Part shown: positions 24,561 to 36,179 of the stretch, one piece after another | Numbering within the stretch: the first letter of the stretch is position 1 | Layout of the letters: each line of letters starts with the position of its first letter | Assembly: GCA_958496175.1 (NCBI GenBank) | Contig: OY292274.1 | Location: 57,980,630-58,044,629, forward strand | Length of the DNA: 64,000 bases | Source: Sisyra terminalis | Lineage: Eukaryota > Arthropoda > Insecta > Neuroptera > Sisyridae | Reading direction: 5' to 3' | The notes under the pieces: model-generated | Told to the model about the DNA's origin: nothing | Databases searched by the model: none | The model's input: only the letters and a program-made list of their open reading frames with translations | Position numbers and translations under genes: made by a program

Positions 24561-26416
24561 ATATTAAAATAAAATGTGGCTCTTATTGGGAACTAGTAAC
24601 TTTTGGTGAAATATTCATAGACCAATAATGCAACAATTGACAAATAACTACCCGTGAAACATTCTCAGCTTAACACTAACATCACTGACAAGTGGTAAAA
24701 ATTGGCAATTGAGTGAAATAAAATTATTACTTTTAGTAATAACAAAAATTAGTTAGTTCGAATTTGAGACAATTATATTTGGGTGTTCACTCAAAAGTGT
24801 GTGTTTACAATCTTTGCCGACATTTATACATACGTTTGCCTATTAGTATAATGCTTATTAGAAAAACTTCAGAAATAAGAAAGTAGAAATATTAGAACCA
24901 GGGACTTTTTAAGTTGGACTACCGTAACCTGAAAAATCTAGTCAAGGACCGAGGGGGCTGGAGGTATAAGTTCAACAACAAAAAGCAAAAAAAATGGAAT
25001 ATGTTATTTTTAAATATATTCTTCCAGAGAACTTAATTAAAAACGAAAGAAACTTAAAAGGCATTCATGGTGCCAGCTTAGTATGAACAAATATCATTCA
25101 ATGAATCGTCTTTATTTATAAAACTTCACACTCCTAATAAAGCGGTTGATTGGTTCAAACCTTTTTTTTTTCGTCTAGATATAAACAAAAACAGTGGGAT
25201 ATTTAATACGGTAATAATCCTCTCCAATTGGGAGAATATTGAGAAAAATATAATTAGAGTTCCCTGCGTAGTAATCAGATCATCGACTTTGTCATATCAA
25301 AATTGTCACTAATAAACCGAGTATTCATCACTTCATTATTCGCATCAATTCATTCGAACTGATAATTATCACAAGCAGAAAATAATTTATTTTGTTAAGA
25401 AATTTAACGATTATAGGGCGTCTCAGTTCTTTATAATCTACGAAATTGGTGTTTACATCAGTCGCCCAAGTATATCAAGATTTAATGAATTAAACATATG
25501 ATCCTGAGATAAAATTTCACAAAGAAGCTTTGTCCTTCCACTCAACGTCTAATTCAAATATTCTCCTATTAAAAATAAATTGCCTAATTTGTTGAATAAA
25601 TACACGAAGAAATCTTCCCAATTGTGAAATTATACAAAATTAAAATTTTCGTTTATTTCACATAATTATAGTAGTAGCCATTTGTATTTACATATACAAA
25701 TAATCAAGGTATGACCTAGTTTTACTTATATGAGAAAAACAGCGACAATATTAACAAATAATTTTGTTAACGAAATAAATTATCACAATTACCCTAATAA
25801 TATCGCTGGAAACAATGATTAAGTTTCATTTTCATAACGAGTTTCACAAAAGGAATTGATTAAAAATTTATTTTATCGCTTCATCGACAATATGAGTTAG
25901 AGTAGGGTTAGTAATAGTAAATGTTAAAGAAGCTGCGGAAATTGGAATTTCAGATGACAAAAGATTTGGTTTTTATTTTAAGGGGCATTAAATCAGTTGA
26001 CGTTGGAATAATAATTACTTACGTATACTTGGCTCGTACAATTTGAGATAATTTACAGTTTGCGATTTTATCGTCAAGTATAAATCACAGAGGAATACGT
26101 CACATTAATTTCTTTCCAGTTAGTTTTACAAGGATTTTAAAATTATTTTAAAAATAAATTAAAATTTTTTCTCCTCAAACATAAAATTTAAATATTAATG
26201 TTTTTTAATTTCTTAACGTTTATTTGTTTCGAAAATATGATAAAAGTTTTTTACGTTCAAAACAAAGAAAAGGAAATTTGGGGGAAAAAGGGACGAATCT
26301 TTTGTTGTTAATTTCCCATATAGTCACGTTCTATAACTGGGTAGGATAAATTTGATCACGAATTCAGCGATAATTTGGGGTGAGGGTTAGTAATTTAAGG
26401 ACCAAAAAATTATCAG
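24561..26416. other. AT-rich non-coding DNA
   Basis: No gene or repeat ends recognised. Its last bases (TTATCAG) could be a weak splice acceptor for the next ORF. Confidence 0.5.
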
Positions 26417-26617
26417 GTGGCATTTTGCTCTCCAGAACGAGTTAAAAATCAAGGGCGTGAATTATTCGATATGGATATTTTATGGCGATTAATAAATAAG
26501 TACTTGGACGACCAAGTTCAACTCGGCGTTTTTTTTTCATTATTAAATCATGGATATTTAAGCAAGATACTCGATGAATTGGAAAAACAAAACGTATATT
26601 TTTCACATAAATTATAA
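26417..26617 (+). CDS. Exon-like open frame, unassigned
   Basis: I do not recognise this protein. After a possible acceptor (TTATCAG, ending 26416) an open frame of 66 codons runs to TAA. It has no ATG at its start; the first internal ATG is at 26471. The product is mixed in composition, with acidic, basic and hydrophobic residues spaced as in an amphipathic-helical protein (segments DMDILWRLINKYLDDQ and LSKILDELEKQ), and is less biased to A/T-rich codons than chance frames nearby. There is no signal peptide, membrane segment or known motif. If real it would be a terminal exon, but no upstream exon was found. It could also be chance or an old transposon fragment. Confidence 0.28.
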   Translation: MAFCSPERVKNQGRELFDMDILWRLINKYLDDQVQLGVFFSLLNHGYLSKILDELEKQNVYFSHKL

Positions 26618-29600
26618 TTTCCAAACTTTTTATGAACCCTTTGCCCCTTTACAAGGAAGAAAATGTTCTTTTTTTAAATTGAAAAAACGACATTCTTCAT
26701 CCCCCTGGAGAGTTGTTACTGCGTTGTTCAACTGGGTTCAACAATCATGTTCGACATTTTAATTTAAAAATTAAGACATACAACGAATATTAATATTATT
26801 ATTGGTTTATTTTAATTTTAATTATAAATTTTGAAGCTAGGTATACTTCTTTTCATACTTTGTTAAGAGTATATCGAGGATATTCATTTGAAAGAAGCAT
26901 TTTAATGATCTCAATCGCTTTACTCGGAAAAATGCTACATACAACATATATTAAAATTGATGATCTCAAATCCACCCCCAGAAATTCAAAAGTTTGACTT
27001 ATAAAACAAAACTAATTGCATTAAAAATTTTCATCAAAATCATTAGGACCGGTTTCAGAAACCAAAACACATAACATGCATACAAGAATATCTCGTTTTA
27101 TAAATAAGATCCAAAACCACAAAGTTTGATGTCTTAGAATTTTCTAATATCCTTGATCATCCTTGGTCATCCTTGGTTTTCACAAACAATAACATTTCCA
27201 ATACGGTACTGTTATTGTCGGGAAAGTCAACAAAATGGACGATATTGGTCAATGTCGACTAATAACCATTGTATTCTATATAATCAATTAAACTAACTTC
27301 CCCACCCATACGCTTAAGGCATTTTTGATATTTTATCAATTTTCTTCATATAAGTAAAAAATGACGGTCTTTTCTGATACCAAAATAAAAGGAATTTAAT
27401 AATGTTAGTGATTTTAAGAAGACGTTATTCATAGGGAAATACAACCCTTGCTTTTTACTTATACTTAGCTTTCGACCTTCCAAATAAACTTTGCAACCCC
27501 TGTAAAAAGGTTGACCTACAGATGAAAAAGCACTGATATGTATATTGATTATAAATTATATTACTTTTTTCTGTTTCAGTTTAAGTGCTTTTTCTTTGAA
27601 GAATTTTTTTATAAAGAACCGAAAAAGAACCGTTTTTGATTCGTTTTTAAAAAATAAGTAATCGTTTTTTTTTTAAATAATATATTTTCTAAGCCCTTAC
27701 CACTTTAATGTAGTTTTTTAACATAAGCGACTGGGAGGTGCAGTGTTGGAGGCCAAAAGTTGCAAAAAAAATATTGAGAAATCATTTTTCTTTAAATTAA
27801 TTTTCTGTTGTATTTCTAACGATTCTCTACAATTAAAATTAAATTAAAAAAAATTTTTTAACTAAAAATATTTACCAATTTTACACTTTTAAATATCCCT
27901 TTTTTTCGACATTCCCAATACAATCTATGATTGTTATATTTAGTTATCTTTTGATAAGTTTTGTGATTTTATATCCATTAAAAATGAATAGTTATTGATC
28001 AAAGGTAAATTCTCTGCAACAAGACTAGACTTAAAAGTTAGTTTCTGCAAAATGTTAGTATTTAATAACTTTATAAATTATTAAAATAGTTTCAGAAAAA
28101 TTTTCCAAGACTTGAAGTTTTTATATTAAAAATTCAAACCAGTCATTATAAAACCTTGTTTTTAATATGCACAACTAAGTACTATTTTCTTCAAACAAAA
28201 ATTAAATAAAAATTCCCACTTCTTTTCTATAAAAAATAATTAATGATGAAGTTTATAATGACGATATTAACCAGATTGGTTTTGGAATTCAATGGGGATA
28301 ACATTTTAATTTCTAAAGGCAAATTCAATTTTATGACTTACAAAAGCAAAAACAATGGGACTAGGAGTTATGGGTGTAACAGCTGCATGATTCTGCTTTT
28401 CAATGCATTTTGTGCACACATTTCAATTCAATAGGTGCTCAATATATTTCGCAATTTTTATATAAGCCCCTCAAAAATATGTAACACCCTTTTGCTAGTT
28501 CATATCATATATTAAAATTTCTGTTAAAACATTAGAACAAAATAGTGATAAAATTGGGAACCATAAATAATTTTAACTTGTTACCTAACATTTTATATCC
28601 ACTTGCCATCAATATTCCATTAGTAAATTATTACGGACAAAAGTGTTGATTTTTAGCTTAATTTAGAAGCACAAAATATTTAAATGATATTATTTCAAAA
28701 GCTTTTATTTGTTTAATGATTCAAATAACAACAAATTGTACATAGTACGTCACAATTCAAAGTTGATTTATTTTCATTTAACTATACCGTTACGTTTTCT
28801 CTTCCAATTTCTCAATACTAATAGCCTGTAATACAGTATGGACTCGTAATAGTAAATCGAGCTTTTAACGAGATAAGCCAACTACAAATAGTTTGATAAA
28901 ACATTTCAAAAGATAGCAACCTGCCAAACATAATAAAGCTCAGCTTAAATGTTAATTGTGGGATTAAGGATAACCACAGACACGTTAAACTGATAAATGA
29001 TAAAATAAATAAAACATAGCCAATATACATACAAAATCAAATACCAAAAAGGAAACAAATGTAACAAAAAATTAAGAACAAATAGAAAAATGGGCAAAAG
29101 AAAAAAGAAAAACCATTAACAAAAAACAATTAAGCTATTATTCATGAAAACAGCTTTAATAAATATCTCATTTATTATGTAATGTTTGGAAAGTTCTCAA
29201 TTGAAATATTATTTTATAATTTGGCGAATGATATTTGAAGTATTTTTTCAATGCCACACAAAATTACTTCTGTGAGTTAAGTTTCTTAATCAAACTTCAA
29301 ATAATTTTCAACCTTCATTAATTATTAAGACAAGTTGGAGGCAAGTGGAGGAATATCAGTAAGAAATTGATTTTCAAAACTTTGTCAAATTGAAAGTTTC
29401 AAACAATTAAATTTATGTAAATGTCTCCGGAAAAGTGTTTACTTTTTTAATGCTATAATGACTACATTATGACAAAAAAGAATAAGAAATGTATTATTAT
29501 TATTATTAATAAGACGGTTTTCTAAACCATTTTCAGAAGCGGTGATATTGCAATCAAATAGTTAGGTAGAGAAACTAAAATAATCTCATATTTCGTGGTA

Positions 29601-29699
29601 ATACTGCAAACAACTGCGTTATGAAATCAAAAAGACATGATTATGAAAAGTGAAAATCCAAAATTTTCTCCAACAGAAATCATTGGTCTAAATAAGATT
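26618..29699. other. AT-rich non-coding DNA
   Basis: No gene supported. It holds a short tandem ATCCTTGG repeat near 27150-27177 and an (ATT)n run near 29492. Frames at 28243-28434 and 28818-29030 look like chance. Confidence 0.5.
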
Positions 29700-29846
29700 T
29701 TTTCGCTGACTTTGAATAGTTATGCTGTGTATACAATATATAGATTATATTACGGTCCAATTTATGTAGTAAAATTTAATATAATAATATATAAAAATCA
29801 TACCATAAACATAAATTTGAACAGAAGTTCAAAGAAAAATATTCGT

Positions 29847-29894
29847 GACGTATTGTCCAAATACGTATTTCGATTGCCAAGCAATCTTCCTCAG
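29847..29894 (-). ncRNA. Hammerhead-like motif, GIY-YIG PLE family
   Basis: On the minus strand CUGAGGA, extra A, helix GAUUGC/GCAAUC, GAAA, then an AUACGUAU-like stretch and ACGUC. Helix II is intact. Confidence 0.45.
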
Positions 29895-29934
29895 TGGTCA
29901 TCAAGTAGTTTGGACTGCTGAGGAAGTTTGACCA

Positions 29935-29982
29935 CTGAGGAAGATTACTTGGCAATCGAAATACGTATCTGGGCAATACATC
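29935..29982 (+). ncRNA. Hammerhead-like motif, GIY-YIG PLE family, mutated helix
   Basis: The layout is as in the opposite arm, but helix II carries one mismatch (GAUUAC against GCAAUC) and the final ACGUC is ACAUC, so it is likely decayed. Confidence 0.38.
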
Positions 29983-30105
29983 ACGAATATTTTTGTTTGA
30001 ACTTCTGTTCAAATTTATGTTTATGGTATGATTTTTATATATTATTATATTAAATTATATTACATAAATTGGACCGCAATATATTCTATATATTGTATAC
30101 ACAAA

Positions 30106-31232
30106 AATCATTGGATTCATTGGATAACTAAGATCGACTATATATTAGGTGATTACCGTGCTAGAAAAGCTAAGTTTGAAGAAAATCTTATAGCAGGAAC
30201 AAGGAAAACTATGCAAAAGAAAAAATGCATTACATTTGGAGGATTATACGTTTTTTTATAATTTAATAATAATATTTATTAAACTTTACATTTGATGACC
30301 TTTTCGACCTCTGAATTACTAAAGCTGGTCCTGAAGATTGAAAGATACTTTTTCATGTTTACTTACTACATCAACAAAATTATAGTAAAATCCCTCGGTT
30401 TTATTTTTATTAAATCATTCTTTCAAGAATTAGGAGGAGAACGATTTTTTTGTATTTTTTTTTTTTGCTTCCAAGTATGAAAGTTTTTGTTTTGATTTTC
30501 AGTAAAAATAAAAAGGCTGATTCTATAAAGTTTTCCAATTTTCTATTTTCATTCAAAGGATCAGGTATGTATTGGAAAAACGACAAAATAAAAGTGGAAA
30601 TTTGAAGAGAAATTTTTATTTTTGAGGTTTAAATTAAAGTTCATGGAATAATTTTTTTTTGTTCCAATACGTAAGTTTTGTCTGTTTAAATGTCTGTTGT
30701 TTCTTTCTGTAACAATGTAATTTTAGCCACAAATTTTAAAGAGATATTCTTATAATTTTTGTATTACACATTACACAGTTCATTGAATCTGGAAATAATA
30801 TACATTGCATAAATGTACCAGAAAAATCTATAGAACAAGCCATGTTAAGGCCAAGCAAACGAATACTTGGAACTCAAATCTAAAATTAATTCCAAAGGAC
30901 GTCTGAAGAGGAAAACTAAGCAAAAAACTGTTTACAAAACAAATCAAAATAAGAAATAAACAATTATATATTGTTGTATACTTCCCAAACTTCTTCAATA
31001 CTTCAAATTGATTCTTTATTGTGCTACATTTTTTATATTTCTTTTCCTTATTACTTGCCTAGCTAATTGGCCACTAATATTACAATCAGTATGCGTAAAT
31101 AACGAATTTTCTGCATAGATTATATAAAATTGCATTTTTTTTGCCCGTTTTTACCTGAGTGCAGGTAAATTATCAAAGTAATCATTTTTTAATACTTTTC
31201 GATCAATTTGTATTGATAAACAGTTATTTTTT
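30106..31232. other. AT-rich non-coding DNA
   Basis: No gene supported. Short frames at 30028-30261 and 30292-30480 have no protein-like features. Confidence 0.5.
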
Positions 31233-31400
31233 CATATGATTAGGGATTGCAATCCAAAAAAGTGGGATCCCGCGATCCTGCGGGATCCAGCTTAATTTTA
31301 GATTTTGCGGGATCCCGCAGGATCCCGCTGTTACGGAGTCAATCCAGCAAAAATCCCGCGGGATTGGAAACAGTGGGGAATTGCAATCTCTACATATGAT
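31233..31400. mobile_element. GC-rich hAT-type MITE, 152 bp
   Basis: The element is 31241-31392, bounded by inverted ends TAGGGATTGCAAT and TAGAGATTGCAAT. The 8-bp direct repeat CATATGAT lies on both sides (31233-31240, 31393-31400). The interior contains several copies of GCGGGATCC in alternating orientations and is far more GC-rich than its surroundings. TAGRGATTGCAAT ends plus an 8-bp duplication fit hAT. The exact duplication suggests a fairly recent insertion. A 71-codon minus-strand frame across it is chance. Confidence 0.85.
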
Positions 31401-33899
31401 GTATATTGATTCATATACCGTCAGTATGTACCAGTACAACCAACTAATATTGCATATACATACGGTATAAATATTAAGTAATCACGTCCCAAAGAAAAAA
31501 TCATTCAAAGGAGAAAATTTAAATTTTCCTTTCATCTCCACATAACTTTGCATAGATATATAATAAAGTCAGATCATTGTCTTATTACACGGATCATATG
31601 TAGTTGAAATAATTGGAACTGTTCCAAATTAGTATCAAACAGCAAAATGTACAATTTACAAATGTAAATATAACCACCGACGCCTTACACGAAGTGTAAC
31701 ACATGTCTCTCTAAGCCTACAATAATTTACTTTCGTTTTTATTTTCGCGGAAACCAATTTATGGTCGCAAATAAGTAAATGTAATAAGAATAAAATAAAA
31801 AGACTTTATAGACAAGGAAATGGAAAAGAGACGACCATACAAAAAAAAAAACAAACATAGAGGTAAATTATCCAAGAAAATTCAAACAAGTATCAAATTC
31901 ATAATAGTTTCAATATTTTCATAAAATTGAGTTTGAAACAAATAAGTTTAAGTATACCTTGAAGCACATATTCTCGAATCTCAATGTAACGTAGAGATGC
32001 AGTTGCAGAACTTTATAATTTTCTTGGAATTTAAATAAGATGAATATACCTTCATCTATAGATATGTTATGTAAATATTACAAATGTAATTCTATCTAGG
32101 AATAATGAACTAGATTGAAGAGTAACAATTTAATTCAACTTGAAGCATTGTAATACTGCGGTACATTTATTTTTCTTTCAACATTCATATCTTCATTTAA
32201 AGTGGTAATATACTATTGATATGTATAGATAAAACTTTTCAAATATTGAAAACAAAAAGTAATTATAAAGATATGTGTAAATTCTCCTCTATTTCACATC
32301 TATTCCTAACTTTTATCGAGAAAAAATATAGTTTTCAAACAAATTTCAAAACAAATCATAACACAAGTTTTATTTACTTTTTAATGGAAAATTCAAGTAG
32401 TCAAAAAAAACTTTAATTAATTGATTCTTGGATTGAAAAATAATTTACGGTTTTCAAATATAAATTCAACCAAAACATTTTTTCCCACTTCTTTAATATA
32501 AGATTTAAATATGGAAACGATTTATTAAAGCTGGTGTTACGCACGTCAAAAACATTAAGTTTTTACCGAGATGAATGTATCACGTTAATCTAATTTCCTT
32601 TATGTTGTCAAAAGTTTTATTTCCATTACTGTATTGGATTTAAAAAAATATATTTCACCCCACAAAACCTTCCGGGAAACAATGTGGAAAAAAAATCAAA
32701 TCCCATGCTTTTATTTTTAAATCACACAATTACCATTTTATTTAACTGAAATTATTATTATAAGAAATAGTTTATATAATTACTTAAATGCGTCTCTTTT
32801 AAGTTCTCATGATTACTTGAAAATCTTTTTATCTAAAAATAAAAATAAAAACCAATCATGATGATTGGATAACACAACTGGTAATAGTCTTCAGATTTTT
32901 AACTTAATTTTCTAGATGATTTGAGTCAATTAGAGCATCTTGTTTGGAAAAAATATGGAAAAAATATGTTTTTTTCTATTTATATTTTAAGTTTAAAAAT
33001 AACTGTTTTATTTCACTATCATTTTACTTATGTTATTACCAAAAATATTTGCTTATCTCAGAAGCAGTATATAAACATTAGTTAACAAACTTAACGCAAA
33101 GAAAACTATTATCAACTATAGTTCAATTTTGAACATAATTTCTCGGCCAATAATTATTCATTGATCTTATTTGATCAATTATTTGTGTGAAAATTTAATT
33201 TTAGAAAATTACTTGTGAATTATATGTTCATTGTCTCAAATAGGATTTTTAAGTTAAAATATCCCTGAAGAAGTCTAAACAATTTTATTGATTACAGTTG
33301 ATTAGTTGACAAATAATTTTTTAAAAAGAAAAACTTAATACGAACATATCTTTTATATTAAGATTGCTGACTAAAGATGTTTTCTTTGGTGCAAAGAAAT
33401 AGTCTCTCTCACTCCATCTGCATCTATTCTATGGATATTACTTTTTGCATTATATTTTAACTACTAAGCTCAACAGATCTCGCTCACTTACTATTCTCCA
33501 CCAAAATTGCATTTCATTGTAGTTAAAGTAGCTGATCATCGTCCGTAATACTTTCCGTTAGAATGGAGACTAACGAGTCTACATTAGTCTATATTAGTTC
33601 TACATTAGTATTGAAATTAAGTATTGAATTTAGTATGAAATTATGAAATTAATACTTGGGTCTATTAGGTTTTTGAGCTGAATTCGATACTGATACTTCC
33701 TTTTTTTGATAAAAGAAACGAAACTTTAAATTTATCAAAAGTTCCAGATTAATGTGACTCAAAAATGATTTATTAATGTAATTATTTTTATTCAAATGTC
33801 TTTAGATAATTAGTTGAAAGCATACTTTATTTGTTATTTGATGAACTAGGACTAGTATTCGATGGAAGACTATGAACTGGGAAAATCGAATAATTCGGA
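31401..33899. other. AT-rich non-coding DNA
   Basis: No gene supported. A TTACACGAAGTGTAA inverted motif lies near 31690. Nothing else stands out. Confidence 0.5.
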
Positions 33900-35175
33900 C
33901 GCTTAAAAATTTTCTAGAACCTTTTCTTGTGCTTCGTTAGTCCAGAAAGATAGCAGTAAAGTTTTGAATTTCATTTTTGTGTTTTTTAAACATTTCAGTC
34001 CTAATAGTCTACAAAACCGTCCATTTCGCTGATTTAATTTTTGTATTTTAAATTTAATGTGCGGGTCCAGGTTACGGGCCATCTTAGTATGGTTGGTAAT
34101 TACACATTTCCCAAGGAATATTTTTATTTTTTCATTTCTGATACCTTTTTGAAATGCGATCAAGATGTAAAGTAGTGGTTTCTATGAAATAATCGCTGTA
34201 TCATCAGCATAAGAGCAAATGTATATGTTAGTGATGTGAAAAGTTTAAAAACTAGCTAATATGTCATTTAAATATTTGGCTAAAAAACTGCTCCTACTTA
34301 TTATAGGTATGCTACCTACGCAGAAAAATTATATACATTAGTATAATTGGATGTGAACCCGTAATTGTTAAATTTATTTTAAATAATCATTTTTTATATA
34401 TTAAATCAATTTTCATCCTTTTATTCAATATCAATGAATAAAAAAATAAAATATGAATTTGTTTTTGAAATCCATTTTTAATTTATTTTCAACTAACTTA
34501 TTTTTATCATAGAGTAATATTTAAATTGGATGCAAATTTTTCATTATAGCTTATCAAATTCTGGACAATTCGCTATATTGTTTTATAAATATCCAGGTAA
34601 AATAACAGATAATTTACTGGCTAAAATAGTAATAATAAAAAAATGGGATTTTTTTCATCACTAGTATGGGTATGAGTTAGTATTTCAGCAGTGTAAAAGT
34701 TGTAAAGGAGAGGACCAATAACAATACACTGTAATACCTCAGCACAAATGACGAAGTATTTCGTACTAAAGAAGCGATTTAATAATAGGATCATAAGATA
34801 AGGAAATACAAGGCATGAATTTGAATGTAAAACCAGAAAACCCTACGCAATCAAAAATTAGTGTAACATTCAGAAAACCTCTTTATTTTCAAGAACTATC
34901 AGTTGTCGACTACCCTAAAACACTGCTGGATAGTAGAATGGAAAAAGCGGAATCCAAATTAATGAGGACGAACTATATTTTTTGTCTTCAAGATGGGAAG
35001 AGTTATCTTAAGAAGAAGTCGTTCAAGAATCATGGAGAGGAGAGAAAGTAAACTAATTGGTTTGTAGGAAGAAGGATTAGAGGAAGGTTTGTTTGGTTTT
35101 GGGATCATGATAATGATGGAGTGCTTCCAATTTATAGGATGCTTTAAATATATATTCAAATGTTTCATTACTGCT
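33900..35175 (-). pseudogene. Non-LTR retrotransposon reverse transcriptase remnant (jockey/CR1-like)
   Basis: Reading from 35170 downward, the RT begins with WKHSIIIMIPKPNKP followed by SYKPISLLSLLS and LERLLL. This is the fingers/palm start typical of jockey- and CR1-clade LINEs. It continues out of frame with FGFR and HSTIQQC, then IGPLLYNFYTA (the PQGS-GPLL box), the catalytic SYADDTAI near 34195-34215, and a thumb-like stretch (HIKFKIQKLNQR, LLGLKCL) at about 33960-34080. Several stops and frame changes break it. Sequence between HSTIQQC and GPLLYN is decayed and shortened, and the YADD box is separated from GPLLYN by a nested 435-bp insertion. The endonuclease domain and 3' UTR were not found. 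The element is dead, and the family is inferred from RT motifs only. Confidence 0.85.
34221..34671. mobile_element. hAT-like MITE nested in the LINE remnant
   Basis: The element is 34229-34663. Inverted ends TAGTGATG begin both sides, followed by a further loosely inverted AT-rich part. The flanking octamers GTATATGT and GTATGGGT agree at six of eight positions, consistent with an aged 8-bp duplication. It interrupts the reverse transcriptase between the GPLLYN and YADD boxes, where the LINE family should have only about 15 residues. Confidence 0.65.
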
Positions 35176-35232
35176 TTCTACACCCAGATTGTTTAAATTT
35201 ACTACAAATTTTATTTTCTTCATAACTCGTTA

Positions 35233-36179
35233 CTAGCTGATCCCCGCAACTTCGTCTGCGTAACGTAGGTGTAGATTATGTTTTCTTTTCAAATTTGCCA
35301 TTTGTAGTGGTATATGAAAATTTTTATTTTTCTTATTTCTTTTACGAAAAAAATAATCATACTTGAAAACACTATTTTGTCAACTTTAAAAAGACACATT
35401 TGATAAACTGTTGCAAAGAATAAAATTGTTCTATGTAATAATTAATTAATTTTCAAAAAATATTTATAAATATCTAAAAAGAGTATGTCTATTGCATATA
35501 GCTACGGTAGGTATACCTACCGTAGACCAAATAATCTGTTAATCAATCAGCATCTATAAATAAATAAAAAATATCGCCAAGTTCAATAAAGTTGGTCTTA
35601 GTTATAAGTAAAGAGCGGTGACCATGCGACATTTTTCAAATAACTTACATTTTTAAACTTGTGATATCTTTCGAATGAAATGTTCAAATTGAATAACTCA
35701 AAAAGTTATATAATGGTATTGAAGCAAACTTAAATATGAAGTCATTTATTTTGATAAAGATTTATCCCAAAGTATAAATAAAAGAGCTTTTATAACGGTG
35801 GCATTTATATATATTTTTTAAAATGAAAAAACACTTATTGTGACATAACTATAATAGTTAGACATAGGCTGTCGCTCTATTTTTTGTAGAAAATGATATG
35901 TTCTGCAAAATTGTACTACATTATTTTGTTCTATAACCAATAGTTTTCGCAGTGCACGCGATAAAAGAATGTTTTTTGGTAATTTTTTCAGACCTTGGGT
36001 TACATTATTGCAGTTTTAGTATGGATTTCTAACTGTTTTGAAAATGTAATATAGCCTATGTTCACCGGAAATAGTGTAGCTTCCCAATAGTGAAAGAATA
36101 TTTCAAATCGGTCAAGTAGTTTCGGAGCCTATTCAAAGCAAACAAACAATCAAATCTTTCCTCTTTATAATAATAGAGA
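35233..36179 (-). mobile_element. Non-autonomous Helitron, copy 2
   Basis: On the minus strand it starts TCTCTATTATTATAAAGAGG after an A and ends in the GC-rich hairpin with GGGGATCAGCTAG followed by T. It is collinear with 58694-59639 over its whole length with only scattered differences. There is no Rep/helicase coding. The block GAATAGGCTCCGAAACTACT near its 5' end occurs in many insect Helitrons. Confidence 0.87.

Larger units (their letters stand above)
29700..30105. mobile_element. Head-to-head Penelope-like element ends (GIY-YIG family)
   Basis: Two inverted arms of about 190-200 bp meet near 29915. Each runs outward from the hammerhead-like motif through GAACTTCTGTTC, the ATGGTATGATTTTTATATAT block and TTGGACCGCAATATA. 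They are the same non-coding end that follows the PLE coding remnant at 51648-52437. No coding part lies between the arms; the centre is a short CTCAGTGGTCA/TGACCACTGAG hairpin with a partly duplicated spacer. Confidence 0.82.

Noticed and set aside
34815..35051. Plus-strand 78-codon frame
   Set aside because: Antisense of the LINE reverse transcriptase remnant on the other strand.
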